Source of the DNA: Paraburkholderia fungorum
GTDB taxonomy: Bacteria > Pseudomonadota > Gammaproteobacteria > Burkholderiales > Burkholderiaceae
NCBI RefSeq assembly: GCF_003610895.1
Contig: NZ_MCAS01000007.1
Span: 124,001-188,000 of the forward strand
DNA: 64,000 nt
Direction of reading: 5' to 3'
Position numbers and translations under genes: made by a program. The stretch's first letter is position 1. Every line of letters starts with the position of its first letter. Below, one piece after another: positions 1 to 8,714 of the stretch. A model generated the notes under the pieces. The model was not told the origin of the DNA. It did no database searches and saw nothing but the letters and a program-made list of their open reading frames with translations.

Positions 1-241
1 GCACCGTGACCCCGCGGTTTTTCTCCGTTTTCAGCAGACCGGCTTGTTCCAGGGCGCGGAACGCCTCGCGCAGTGGTCCGCGAGAGACATTCAATCGCGT
101 GGAGACTTCGACTTCGTTCAACTTCTCTCCCGGAGCGAATTCCCCCGAGACGATGCTGCGTTCGAGCATTTCCTGCACTAGCGTCGCAAGGGAATGCCGT
201 TGCAGCAGTTCGATGGCGCTAGACGTGGTTGACGTGGTCAT
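1..241 (-). CDS. GntR-family (FCD-type) regulator, N-terminal part only
   Basis: The gene starts at an ATG at 241 and runs leftwards out of the window. About 80 codons are visible. They form a GntR winged-helix DNA-binding domain: a helix around VQEMLERSIVSGEF, then the family signature APGEKLNEVEVSTRLNVSRG followed by PLREAFRALEQAGL and a wing around residues 72-80. The effector-binding domain is outside the window, so FCD rather than UTRA type is inferred from the LNE..ST.L.VSRGPLREA pattern typical of FadR-like members. It is divergent from the DUF302 gene, and a GntR-like operator lies between them. Confidence 0.85.
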   Translation of the reverse strand, partial: MTTSTTSSAIELLQRHSLATLVQEMLERSIVSGEFAPGEKLNEVEVSTRLNVSRGPLREAFRALEQAGLLKTEKNRGVTV

Positions 242-312
242 GATCGGCGGTTAGAACAAGGGATGGGATAACTGAGGCTCAGCTTCTTTGACCATAGCGT
301 GGCAGCTTGTCT

Positions 313-324
313 ATTGTCAACAAT
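313..324. promoter_or_regulatory. Putative GntR/FCD operator
   Basis: The 12-bp sequence ATTGTCAACAAT is an inverted repeat (ATTGT/ACAAT around a CA centre) and fits the TNGT-N(0-3)-ACNA operator style of FadR-subfamily GntR proteins. It sits between the divergent GntR gene (start 241) and the DUF302 gene (start 345), about 20 bp ahead of the latter's start. Binding by the neighbouring regulator is inferred. Confidence 0.45.
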
Positions 325-344
325 CGTCAATACCGGAGGAATCC

Positions 345-758
345 ATGTCTGCTCCCCTGTCCGCTCTTCCCGCCGATAACGGCATCGTCACCGTACCCAC
401 GCAACGCACGGTCGAACAGGCGGCCGACGCGCTTGCCTCGCTGATCGAAGCGAAGCAGATCATCCTGTTTGCCCGCATCGATTTCGCGGCGGATGCGCAG
501 CGTGCGGGGCTTGCGATGCCACCGTCGCAACTGCTGGTGTTCGGTAATCCGCGGGCGGGGACGCCGCTGATGCAGGCCGTGCCACGCGCGGCGCTCGATT
601 TGCCGCTCAAGGTGCTGGTGTGGCAGGACAATGACGGGCTGGTGTGGCTCTCGTATAACGCAACGAGCTATCTGCAGGCGCGGCATGGCGCGCCTGCAGA
701 GTTGATGAAACCTATCGACGGCATCGGCGCGCTCGTGCAAGCCGCCGCAGCCGGCTGA
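345..758 (+). CDS. DUF302-family protein
   Basis: A 137-residue cytoplasmic protein. ATG 345 is chosen because GGAGGA lies at 335-340; the frame is open further upstream but without a ribosome site. The sequence fits the DUF302 (TT1751-like) fold: a short N-terminal tail, the helix EQAADALASLIEAKQIILFARIDF-type segment, the conserved LLVFGNP turn near residues 63-69, the ALDLPLKVLVW strand and a C-terminal YL..RHG helix. The molecular function of this family is not established. It faces the GntR gene and may be controlled by it. Confidence 0.8.
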   Translation: MSAPLSALPADNGIVTVPTQRTVEQAADALASLIEAKQIILFARIDFAADAQRAGLAMPPSQLLVFGNPRAGTPLMQAVPRAALDLPLKVLVWQDNDGLVWLSYNATSYLQARHGAPAELMKPIDGIGALVQAAAAG

Positions 759-767
759 GCGTACGCG

Positions 768-1061
768 TCACTCGGCGCCGCGAAGGATGCGCAGGTCGCG
801 CTCGGCGCCGTCGCTCAAGGCTTCAAGCGCCTTCTTGTAAGCGTCGCTTTCATAGGCGGCCACGGCCTCTTCGTAGCTCGGAAACTCGATCACGACAGTC
901 CGTTCCTTCAAGCCTTGCTCACGCACTTCCTCGGCCGCGCTGCGCACGACAAATTTGCCGTTGGCGGCGGCCACTGCGGGTGCTGCCAGCTGCGCGTACG
1001 CGGCCAGCTTCGACGGGTCCTTGATCGCGCGGTAGGCGGTCACCCAATATCCCTTGCTCAT
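768..1061 (-). CDS. DUF1330-family protein
   Basis: A 97-residue protein. ATG 1061 is used because AAGGAG stands 9 bp upstream; a longer open frame reaches 1106 without support. It has the DUF1330 dimeric alpha/beta-barrel pattern: MSKGYWVTAYRAIKDPSKLAAYA at the start (conserved Y-W-V..Y..I.DP..L..Y), a middle strand with RTVVIEFPS, then YEEAVAAYES..Y followed by A..DGAERDLRILRG at the end. The biochemical role is unknown. It is convergent with the DUF302 gene, with only 9 bp between the two stops. Confidence 0.85.
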   Translation of the reverse strand: MSKGYWVTAYRAIKDPSKLAAYAQLAAPAVAAANGKFVVRSAAEEVREQGLKERTVVIEFPSYEEAVAAYESDAYKKALEALSDGAERDLRILRGAE

Positions 1062-1223
1062 CTGAATCTCCTTGTTTGCGGCGTGAAAGTCGTAGTCGCG
1101 TTGCAAAGCAACGACGCGGGAATTATGTCACTTCGAGAACGCCCGCACGCGAGCGCCGCGCCTGCCTGGCCAGTTTGCTTCCCCGTCGTACCGCCCCTCT
1201 TGCCCCTCATCGCAATTTTGATC

Positions 1224-1249
1224 GATTCAATCGTTTCCGTAATTGAATC
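1224..1249. repeat. Inverted repeat upstream of the porin promoter
   Basis: GATTCAAT at 1224-1231 and ATTGAATC at 1242-1249 are perfect 8-bp inverted arms separated by 10 bp. The repeat lies just upstream of the -35 element of the sugar-acid operon promoter, where an activator or a second repressor dimer could bind. Confidence 0.45.
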
Positions 1250-1260
1250 GAAAAAAATGC

Positions 1261-1302
1261 TTGCAAATGATTGGTTCGATCATTATATTGACCGAATCGG
1301 TC
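1261..1302 (+). promoter_or_regulatory. Sigma70-type promoter with overlapping operator
   Basis: TTGCAA (1261-1266) and TATATT (1284-1289) are spaced by 17 bp, a good sigma70 match. Directly after the -10 lies the perfect 13-bp palindrome GACCGAATCGGTC (1290-1302), placed at the expected start site, where a bound repressor would block transcription. The promoter reads into the porin and the following sugar-acid genes, leaving a leader of about 100 nt. The regulator could be the DeoR protein at 10053 or the GntR protein at the left edge; the sequence does not decide. Confidence 0.6.
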
Positions 1303-1400
1303 GTTTGTATTGAGCGAAACGCTCACGCCAGCAGGTCCCGACCGTTTGCAAATGGCCGAAGCGCCATGGCCTGCCATCAAGAAAAATCACGGAGACACCA

Positions 1401-2564
1401 TTGAAAAAGCGTTCTTTCCAGGTTCTGGCCACATTGGGCGTGCTCGGCGCGGCAACGACCGGCGCGCACGCGCAAAGCAGCGTTACTCTGTATGGATTGA
1501 TCGACACCTCGCTCGTCTATTCGAACAGCCAGAAAGGTCACTCGAATTTCCAGATGTCGAGTGGCACGCTGGCTGGCAGCCGGTGGGGCTTGCGTGGTCA
1601 GGAAGATCTGGGCGGCGGCCTGAGCGCGCTGTTCGTCCTTGAGAATGGTTTCAGCAGCACGGCCGGCACGCTGGGTCAGAACGGCCGTGAGTTCGGGCGT
1701 GCCGCGTATGTGGGTTTGAGCGGCGGTTTCGGCAAGGTGACCGCGGGGCGGCAGAACGACACCTCCGCGGATTTTCTCGGCGCGCTGACGGCGGCGAATC
1801 AGTGGGCGGGCGGTCTTGGTGCACATCCGGGTAATACGGACAACCTCTACGTGAACGAGCGGATCAGCAATAGCGTGAAGTTCACCAGCAACGACTATGC
1901 GGGCTTTCGCTTTAGCGGCCTGTTCAGCTTCGGCGGCACGGCGGGCGACTTCTCGAACAATCGCGTCTGGGGGCTCGGTGCGACCTACGCGAACGGTCCG
2001 TTCGTGGTCGCGGCCTCGTACGTGAACGCAAGCACGCCGAACACCGGACTGTTCGACGGTACCGCCGGCGCGGCGGCGATCTCCCCGAACAACACGCCGA
2101 TCTATTCCGGCTACGCGTCCGCGCGGACGCTTCAGATCGCGGCGGTGGGCGGCGCCTACACCTTCGGCGCGGCCACGTTCGGGCTGATCTATTCGAATTC
2201 GAAGTTCAAGGATCTGGGCTCGGGCGCGGCTGCCGCGCCGATCGCGCGTTTTGTCGGCGATACCGCGACCTTCGACAACCTCGAAGCCAACTTTCGCTAT
2301 CAGCTGACGCCGGCCACGCTGCTCGGCGTGGCGTACAACTACACCCGCACGCACGGCGCCGGCGACGCGCACTACAACCAGGTGAACGCCGGCGCCGATT
2401 ACTTCCTGTCGAAGCGCACCGACGTGTATCTCACCGCCGGCTGGCAGGCGGCGAGCGGTATCGATTCGACGGGGCACGCGGCAACGGCGGCATTGTGGCC
2501 GATCACGGCTTCGAGCACGTCGCACCAGCTCGTTGCGGCGCTTGGCTTGCGTCACAAGTTCTGA
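1401..2564 (+). CDS. Gram-negative general porin (Burkholderia OmpC-like)
   Basis: A 387-residue outer-membrane porin. It begins with a TTG at 1401, with GGAGA at 1391-1395, and no alternative ATG precedes the signal peptide. Residues 1-24 form a Sec signal peptide ending in AHA before QSSVTLYGLIDTSL, the classic start of beta-proteobacterial trimeric porins. Other family marks are GSRWGLRGQEDLGGGL, LENGF, FGRAAYVGLSGGFG.VTAGRQ (the L3 region) and a final LGLRHKF with C-terminal Phe. As first gene of the operon it probably admits the sugar acid across the outer membrane. Confidence 0.95.
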   Translation: MKKRSFQVLATLGVLGAATTGAHAQSSVTLYGLIDTSLVYSNSQKGHSNFQMSSGTLAGSRWGLRGQEDLGGGLSALFVLENGFSSTAGTLGQNGREFGRAAYVGLSGGFGKVTAGRQNDTSADFLGALTAANQWAGGLGAHPGNTDNLYVNERISNSVKFTSNDYAGFRFSGLFSFGGTAGDFSNNRVWGLGATYANGPFVVAASYVNASTPNTGLFDGTAGAAAISPNNTPIYSGYASARTLQIAAVGGAYTFGAATFGLIYSNSKFKDLGSGAAAAPIARFVGDTATFDNLEANFRYQLTPATLLGVAYNYTRTHGAGDAHYNQVNAGADYFLSKRTDVYLTAGWQAASGIDSTGHAATAALWPITASSTSHQLVAALGLRHKF

Positions 2565-2641
2565 ATGCTTCGGGCAATTTGATCAAACAGGAAGGCTCAG
2601 GGGCAAACCTCGAGTCTTCCTTCGTGGAAGTGGAGTCAAGC

Positions 2642-3532
2642 ATGACAGTCTTGTTCAAAGGGATCATTCCCGCGCTCATCACGCCGATGACGGCGTCGGA
2701 AGAGGTCGATGAAGCGGGTTTGCGCGCACTGATCGAACGTCTGATCGAGGCTGGGGTGCATGCGCTGTTCGTGCTCGGCACCAACGGCGAATTCATCGCA
2801 CTGAACGAAGCGGAGAAGCTGCGCATCGCGAAGATCGCGGTCGACCAGGCGCGCTCGCGAGTGCCGGTGATTGCCGGCACCGGCGCGTACGCCACGCGCG
2901 ACGTGATCGATCTGAACAGCAGGATGCTCGACGTGGGCGTGGATGCGGTGTCCGTGATCACGCCGTATTTCAACGGCGCGACGCAGCAGGAACTGTTCAC
3001 GCACTATGAGCGGATCGCGCAGGCCACCACGCTGCCGGTCATGCTCTACACGATTCCCGCGAAGGCCGGCGTCACGCTGACGGTCGACACGGTGCGCCGC
3101 CTCGCTGAGATTCCCAACATTCGCGGTATCAAGGACAGCGGTGGCGATTTTGACCGTCTGCTGCAATTGATCAATCTGCGCCGCGACGACTTCGCGGTGT
3201 TCACCGGCACCGACTCGATGATTCTGTGGACCCTGATCGCCGGCGGCGACGGTGCGGTGGCCGCGACCACGAACGCGGTGCCGGGTGTCGTCACGTCGAT
3301 CTGGAAGCACTTTCAGGCCGGCGATATCGCGGCCGCGCGCAAGGCCCAGGAGTCGCTGCGCGCGCTGCGCGACGCCTTCGCGCTCGGCACGATGCCAGTG
3401 GTACTGAAGACCGCGGCGGAAATGCTCGGCATGCCGGCGGGTCCGGCGCGCTCGCCCGCGCAGCCGCTCGATGCCAAGGCGCGCGCGCGTCTTGAACAGG
3501 CGCTCGCGGTGTACCGCGACGCGCCACGTTAA
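2642..3532 (+). CDS. DapA-family (class I) aldolase/synthase for a sugar acid
   Basis: A 296-residue (beta/alpha)8-barrel of the dihydrodipicolinate synthase / N-acetylneuraminate lyase family. ATG 2642 follows GGAG at 2632-2635. Visible family residues are the carboxylate-binding GTNGE loop (46-50), the catalytic Tyr136 in YTIP and the Schiff-base Lys164 in GIKDSGGD. Members act as lysine-pathway synthases, KDG aldolases, KDG dehydratases or sialate lyases; the surrounding acid-sugar genes favour a 2-keto-3-deoxy sugar-acid substrate over lysine synthesis. The exact substrate cannot be read from sequence. Confidence 0.9.
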   Translation: MTVLFKGIIPALITPMTASEEVDEAGLRALIERLIEAGVHALFVLGTNGEFIALNEAEKLRIAKIAVDQARSRVPVIAGTGAYATRDVIDLNSRMLDVGVDAVSVITPYFNGATQQELFTHYERIAQATTLPVMLYTIPAKAGVTLTVDTVRRLAEIPNIRGIKDSGGDFDRLLQLINLRRDDFAVFTGTDSMILWTLIAGGDGAVAATTNAVPGVVTSIWKHFQAGDIAAARKAQESLRALRDAFALGTMPVVLKTAAEMLGMPAGPARSPAQPLDAKARARLEQALAVYRDAPR

Positions 3533-3594
3533 GACGCGTCGAAGCACATTGCTGTGCATCGGCCTCGCCACTTTATCGTCAACCACGTACCGTC

Positions 3595-4764
3595 ATGACC
3601 ACGACCTATCACTTCCAGACCGTCAGGCACATCGTGCACGGCGCCCACAGCCTTGATCTGCTGGCCGACAAACTCGCCTTGCTGGACACGCCGGTCAAAC
3701 GCATCGCCTTGATTACCCAGCCCGCGATGGAGGCGCTCGGCGTGATCGATCGCGTGACGGCCGCGCTTGCCGAAAAAGACGTCGAAGTACTGATCGTGCG
3801 CGACGTCGAACCCGAGCCGACCATCGGCAACGTGGAAAGCGTGTTCAGCGAGCAGATCGAGCCGTTCGCGCCGCACGCGATCCTGTCGATCGGCGGCGGC
3901 AGCGTGCTCGACGCGGCCAAACTGTTTGCCGTGCGCCTGACCAATGAGCAGCCGTTGCGCGAATGGCTCGGCATCGATCTGATCAAAAAGCCGGGGGTGC
4001 CTTTGATCCTCGTGCCGACCACCGCCGGCACCGGCTCGGAAGTGACGCCCAATGCGATCGTTACGTTGCCGGACGAGGCGCTGAAGGTCGGTATTGTGAG
4101 CCGTCATCTGTTGCCGCAGCTTGTCATTCTCGACGCTGCCCTGACGCTGCAATTGCCGAAAGCGATCACCGCGGCGACCGGCATGGATGCGTTCGTGCAT
4201 TCGCTCGAATCGTATATTTCGACCAAGGCGAATCCGATCAGCGACATGTTCGCGATGGAATCGATGCGGCTGATCGGCGCGAACATCATCGAAGCGTACG
4301 AGCACGGCGAATCGATCAAGGCGCGCGAAGCGATGATGCTCGGCTCGATGTACGGCGGCCTCGCGTTGACGGCAGCCGGCACGGCCGCGGTGCATGCGCT
4401 CGCGTATCCGCTTGGCGGCATGTTCAACATCACGCACGGGGTGGCGAACGCGATGCTGTTGCCGCATGTGATGGCCTTCAATATGGATGCCTGCGCGGGC
4501 CGTCTCGCGGACGTCGCGCGAGCGTTATCGCTCTGCGCGCACGACGATAGTGAAGAGGCCGCCGCGCGCAAGCTGATCGCGCGCATCGACGAATGGACGG
4601 CTGCTGTCGATATTCCGCAGGATCTGCGCAAGTTCGGCGTCAGCGAAAACGATCTCGACGCGCTCGCGGTGGCGGCGGCGAAAGTCAAACGGCTGCTCGG
4701 CAACAACCCGAAGCCGCTGTCGCTCGACGACATGAAAGCGATCTATCGCCGCCTGCTGCCATGA
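3595..4764 (+). CDS. Iron-containing (type III) alcohol dehydrogenase
   Basis: A 389-residue NAD(P)-dependent dehydrogenase. The N-terminal Rossmann-like half carries the GGGS dinucleotide motif (IGGGSVLDAAK) and PTTAGTGSEVTP; the C-terminal helical half carries the metal ligands in the D..H pattern (MDAFVHSLESY, and HALAYPLGGMFNITHGVANA with two His). Relatives include 4-hydroxybutyrate, lactaldehyde and maleylacetate reductases. Its stop overlaps the next start (ATGA at 4761-4764), so it is translationally coupled to the kinase-dehydrogenase gene and probably oxidises or reduces an intermediate of the same sugar-acid route. Confidence 0.92.
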   Translation: MTTTYHFQTVRHIVHGAHSLDLLADKLALLDTPVKRIALITQPAMEALGVIDRVTAALAEKDVEVLIVRDVEPEPTIGNVESVFSEQIEPFAPHAILSIGGGSVLDAAKLFAVRLTNEQPLREWLGIDLIKKPGVPLILVPTTAGTGSEVTPNAIVTLPDEALKVGIVSRHLLPQLVILDAALTLQLPKAITAATGMDAFVHSLESYISTKANPISDMFAMESMRLIGANIIEAYEHGESIKAREAMMLGSMYGGLALTAAGTAAVHALAYPLGGMFNITHGVANAMLLPHVMAFNMDACAGRLADVARALSLCAHDDSEEAAARKLIARIDEWTAAVDIPQDLRKFGVSENDLDALAVAAAKVKRLLGNNPKPLSLDDMKAIYRRLLP

Positions 4765-7130
4765 GCCTTGCACGCGAACGCCGCTTGCGGCTCCTGATCA
4801 TCGGCGACGACCTGTCGGGCACAGCCGACTGCGCCGTGACGGGCGCACGCCTCGGCTTGCGCAGCGTCGTGACACTGGATGAACAGGTATCCTCAGCGTC
4901 CGGGATGCGCGAAGCGAACAACGAAGCCGACATGATCGACGTGCTCGCCGTCGATGCTGATTCGCGCCGGCTCGATGCGGCGTCGGCGGCACGCCGTCAT
5001 GTGGAGGTGTGGCGCGCACTCGGCCACGCACAGACTAAGCTCTACAAGAAAGTCGATTCGACGCTGCGCGGCAACTTTGCCGCGGAAGTGGCGGCACTGG
5101 TGCCGCTCGCCGGCATGGCGATCGTGGCGCCCGCGTTCCCGGCCGCCGGCCGCACGACACGCGACGCACGCCAATGGCTGAACGGCGTGGCGGTGGAAGA
5201 AACCGAAGTGTGGCGTAACGAAGGATTCGGCGGTGAGGCCAATCTTCTGGCGATGCTCGAGCAATACGGCGTGCGCGCGGTTGCACTGACGTTGACCGAG
5301 GTTCGCGCAGACCACGCCGTGCTGACGGAGCGGTTCGACAGCTTGCGCGAGGCGGGTATTCAGGCCGTGGTGTGCGACAGCGAAACAGAAGACGACCTGC
5401 GGCGGGTCGCCCACGCGTCCGCAGCCTTGCACGGCGTGTTCTGGGTGGGTTCAGCAGGGCTCGCGGCCGATCTGATGAGCGCGTTGAGTTTGACCGACAC
5501 GACGGCGCCCGCTGCTGCGCCGATTGCACCGATCGCACCCATTGCACCGGCGCATCACACAGCGAATCAGCCGGTACTGACCGTGGTCGGCAGCATGTCG
5601 AGCGTGTCGCATGCCCAGATCGAGCGGTTGAAAGCAGAAGCGGGCAGCGCGCTGGTCCCGTTCGAAGTCGACACGACGACACTGCTTGCCGAGCCGCTTA
5701 CGCAAGCGCATGCGAATCTTGCCCGCAAGGTAAGCGCAGCGCTGCAACAGGGGCGGCACGTTGTCGTCTCGCTGAGTCAGTCCGATCGCAGCAGCGTCGC
5801 CGACGGCCTGCGGTTTTGCCAGCGTCTTGCAGCGCTGCTCGCCCCGGCATTGCCATTTGCCGGCAGCGTGATCGCCACGGGCGGCGAGACCGCGCGCGCG
5901 TTGCTGTCCGCTGCCGGCATCGGCCAGCTGCGGATCGTCGAAGAAATCGAAAGCGGTGTGCCGCTGCTGCACGCGGATCACAACGGGCGCCGCCTGTGCG
6001 TCGTCACCAAGGCGGGTGGTTTCGGCCATCCCGGCACGCTTCATCTTGCCTGGCGGAAACTCGCCGGCGTTCAACGCATTGCCCGGCCTCCCGAGGCCAC
6101 CCTCAAAGGACTCCCCACAATGACCTATCGTCCAGTTATCGGCATCACCATGGGCGATGCTGCCGGCGTCGGCCCGGAAATCGTCATGAAGGCGCTGGCG
6201 CATGCCTCCGTCTACGAACAGTGCCGTCCGCTCGTGATCGGCGACGCCGCGCGTTTGCGCGATGCGGGCACGCGCGCGGGCCTCGCGCTCGAAGTGCGCT
6301 CGATCGGCAGTCCCGCGGACGCCGGCTTCGAATGCGGCGTGGTCGATTGCATCGATCTCGGCCTGATTCCCGCGGATCTGCCGTACGGCAAGCTCTCGGC
6401 GATCGCGGGCGATGCGGCGTATCAGTACATTGCGCGCACCGTCAAACTGACTTCGGCCGGCGAACTGGATGCGATCTGCACGGCGCCGCTGAACAAGGAA
6501 GCACTGCACGCCGGCGGCCACATTTTCCCCGGGCATACGGAGATGCTCGCGCATCTGACCGGCATCGACGAAGTGTCGATGATGCTCGTCGCGCCGAAGT
6601 TGCGCGTGATTCACGTCACGACCCACATCGGCCTGCTCGATGCGATTCGCCGGATCGAACCGGGCCTCGTGCAACGGACCATCGAGCGCGCGCATGAAAC
6701 GCTGGTGCGCGCCGGTATCGAGAATCCGCGCATCGGCGTCTGTGGGATCAACCCGCATGCGGGCGAGAACGGGCTGTTCGGCTACGGCGAGGAAGAGGAA
6801 AAGATCATTCCGGCGGTGCAGGTGCTGCAGGCACGCGGCTGGGATGTGGAAGGCCCGTTGCCCGCCGATACGCTGTTCTTCCGCGCCGGCCGCGGCGATT
6901 TCGACGTGGTGGTCGCGATGTATCACGACCAGGGCCACGGCCCGGTCAAGGTGATGGGCCTCGAGGCCGGCGTCAACGTGACCGTCGGTCTGCCGGTGAT
7001 TCGTACCTCGGTCGATCACGGTACGGCGTTCGACATTGCCGGCAAGGGTATCGCCGACGAGGGCAGCATGCTCGAGGCGCTGAAGCAGGCACTCGATCTC
7101 GCGACGCGGCACTCCGAACTGGAAGCCTGA
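4761..7130 (+). CDS. DUF1537 acid-sugar kinase fused in frame to a PdxA-type 4-phosphate dehydrogenase
   Basis: One uninterrupted 789-codon frame. Residues 1-about 440 are a four-carbon acid-sugar kinase (DUF1537/OtnK family): IIGDDLSGTADCA at 12-24, KVDSTLRGN, APAFPAAGRTT, a low-complexity (IAP)n hinge near 5517-5552, VVGSMSS and the nucleotide-site TGGETA. From codon 454 a complete PdxA domain follows: GITMGDAAGVGPEI, FPGHTEML, and the metal ligands in YHDQGHGP. In known D-threonate/D-erythronate pathways such a kinase makes the 4-phosphate, which a PdxA2-type enzyme oxidises and decarboxylates to dihydroxyacetone phosphate. A second start (ATG 6120, AAAGGA at 6105-6110) could also release PdxA alone (336 aa). 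Confidence 0.9.
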   Translation: MSLARERRLRLLIIGDDLSGTADCAVTGARLGLRSVVTLDEQVSSASGMREANNEADMIDVLAVDADSRRLDAASAARRHVEVWRALGHAQTKLYKKVDSTLRGNFAAEVAALVPLAGMAIVAPAFPAAGRTTRDARQWLNGVAVEETEVWRNEGFGGEANLLAMLEQYGVRAVALTLTEVRADHAVLTERFDSLREAGIQAVVCDSETEDDLRRVAHASAALHGVFWVGSAGLAADLMSALSLTDTTAPAAAPIAPIAPIAPAHHTANQPVLTVVGSMSSVSHAQIERLKAEAGSALVPFEVDTTTLLAEPLTQAHANLARKVSAALQQGRHVVVSLSQSDRSSVADGLRFCQRLAALLAPALPFAGSVIATGGETARALLSAAGIGQLRIVEEIESGVPLLHADHNGRRLCVVTKAGGFGHPGTLHLAWRKLAGVQRIARPPEATLKGLPTMTYRPVIGITMGDAAGVGPEIVMKALAHASVYEQCRPLVIGDAARLRDAGTRAGLALEVRSIGSPADAGFECGVVDCIDLGLIPADLPYGKLSAIAGDAAYQYIARTVKLTSAGELDAICTAPLNKEALHAGGHIFPGHTEMLAHLTGIDEVSMMLVAPKLRVIHVTTHIGLLDAIRRIEPGLVQRTIERAHETLVRAGIENPRIGVCGINPHAGENGLFGYGEEEEKIIPAVQVLQARGWDVEGPLPADTLFFRAGRGDFDVVVAMYHDQGHGPVKVMGLEAGVNVTVGLPVIRTSVDHGTAFDIAGKGIADEGSMLEALKQALDLATRHSELEA

Positions 7131-7264
7131 GAGCGGGCCGCAAGCCGGCAACATCATGCCGCTCGTGCGGCGAAAACAGATTCTCGGCCGTCGAGAAGGC
7201 GGGGACACGCCCGGCGGCCGGATTTTTCGATGCGAAGACGTCGTCAAAATACATTGGAGACACC

Positions 7265-8689
7265 ATGGCAACTTTTAGCTACTGGGACACAGCGATCATC
7301 ATCGGGATGGTCGTGCTCTACATTCTTCTGACCAGCTGGTTCAGCGTCAAACTGCGCAGCCGCAACTCCGAACAGTTCATGGTGGCGTCGCGCTCGATGC
7401 CGGCCGTGGTCGTCGCGGTATTGCTGATGTCGGAATTCATCGGCGCGAAATCGACGGTCGGCACCTCGCAGGAAGCGTTCAGCGCGGGGATCGCGGCGTC
7501 GTGGTCGGTGATCGCCGCTTCGATCGGTTTTCTGTTCTTTGGCCTCTTCATGGCCAAACGTCTCTACAGTTCGGGCGAGTTCACGATCTCCGGCTTCATT
7601 GCAATGAAGTACGGCAAACGCGCCAAGCTGGTCGTCTCGGCGATCATGATCTATGCGCTGTTCCTCGTGAACGTGGGCAACTATGTGAGCGGCGCTGCGG
7701 CGATTTCGACGGTGATGCGCATCAATCTGCCGACCGCCGCGGTGATCACGGCGATCGTGAGTACGGTGTACTTCGCGTGGGGCGGCTTGAAGAGCGTCGC
7801 ATACCTGACTATCGTGCATAGCGCGGTCAAGTTGATCGGCATCGCGATTCTGGTGGTCGTGGCGTGGCAAATGACCGGCGGCATCCAGCCGATGATGGCG
7901 CAGATGCCCGAGCATTACTTCACCTGGAACGGCTCGCTCAGCAACGGTACGATCGGCGCGTGGATCATCGGCACGGCGGGCGCGATCTTCTCGACGCAGT
8001 TCATCATTCAGGCGATATCCGCGACCCGTTCACCCGCGGCGGCGCGCAATGCCTCGCTGCTGGCCGCGGCATTGTGCGTGCCGATCTCGATCGCGCTGGG
8101 TTTCCTCGGCGTGGCCGCCAAGTTTCTGTTTCCCAACATCAAGAGCCTCTATGCGCTGCCGGTGTTTCTGCAGCACATGAATCCGCTGCTGGCCGGCGTC
8201 GTGACGACCTCGCTCGTCGCGTCGATTTTCGTCAGCGTGTGCACCGTGGCGCTTGCCATCGCCTCGCTGGTGGTGAAGGATTTCTATGTGCCGCGCTACA
8301 ACCCGGCGCCCGATGTCGAACTGCGCATGACGCGCTGGATTTCGCTCGTGGTCGGACTCGTGCCGCTCGTATTCGTGCTGTTCGTGCCGCAGATCCTGGC
8401 GCTGTCGTTCTTCACGCGGGCGTTGCGGTTGACGGTCTCCGTGGTGGCCCTGATCGGCATCTATCTGCCTTTCTTCAACAGCAGCCGTGGGGCGATGGCC
8501 GCGCTGATCATCGCGACGATCTCGACCACGGTGTGGTATCTGCTCGGCAATCCGTTCGGTATCGACAACATGTATGTGTCGCTGGTGACGCCGGCTGTCG
8601 TTATCGTGCTGGAAAAATTGCTGTTTCCCTCGGATTCCAAGCCGGCCGGCGCGAGCGGCGAACGGCTCCAGCATCGTGAATCACATTGA
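7265..8689 (+). CDS. Sodium:solute symporter (SSS family)
   Basis: A 474-residue inner-membrane carrier with 12-13 hydrophobic segments. ATG 7265 follows GGAGA at 7257-7261. The N-terminal part shows YILLTSWFSVKLRSRNSEQFMVASRSMP and a TVGTSQE.F..G core region typical of SSS (SglT/PutP-like) proteins, and a mid-protein FSTQFIIQAISATRSPAAARNASL segment corresponding to the conserved Q..Q...A....AR loop. In the operon it probably imports the sugar acid handled by the preceding kinase, dehydrogenases and aldolase. A 134-nt gap without a visible strong terminator separates it from the PdxA stop. Confidence 0.9.
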   Translation: MATFSYWDTAIIIGMVVLYILLTSWFSVKLRSRNSEQFMVASRSMPAVVVAVLLMSEFIGAKSTVGTSQEAFSAGIAASWSVIAASIGFLFFGLFMAKRLYSSGEFTISGFIAMKYGKRAKLVVSAIMIYALFLVNVGNYVSGAAAISTVMRINLPTAAVITAIVSTVYFAWGGLKSVAYLTIVHSAVKLIGIAILVVVAWQMTGGIQPMMAQMPEHYFTWNGSLSNGTIGAWIIGTAGAIFSTQFIIQAISATRSPAAARNASLLAAALCVPISIALGFLGVAAKFLFPNIKSLYALPVFLQHMNPLLAGVVTTSLVASIFVSVCTVALAIASLVVKDFYVPRYNPAPDVELRMTRWISLVVGLVPLVFVLFVPQILALSFFTRALRLTVSVVALIGIYLPFFNSSRGAMAALIIATISTTVWYLLGNPFGIDNMYVSLVTPAVVIVLEKLLFPSDSKPAGASGERLQHRESH

Positions 8690-8714
8690 AGTGACGTATT
8701 CAGGAGAACTCCGG

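Noticed and set aside
1377..2555. A 392-codon open frame on the minus strand
   Set aside because: It is antisense to the porin, whose signal peptide, strands and C-terminal Phe are unmistakable.
5451..7271. A 606-codon open frame on the minus strand
   Set aside because: It is antisense to the kinase-PdxA gene, is His/Arg/Asp-rich in the way typical of mirror frames in GC-rich DNA, and has no recognisable domain.
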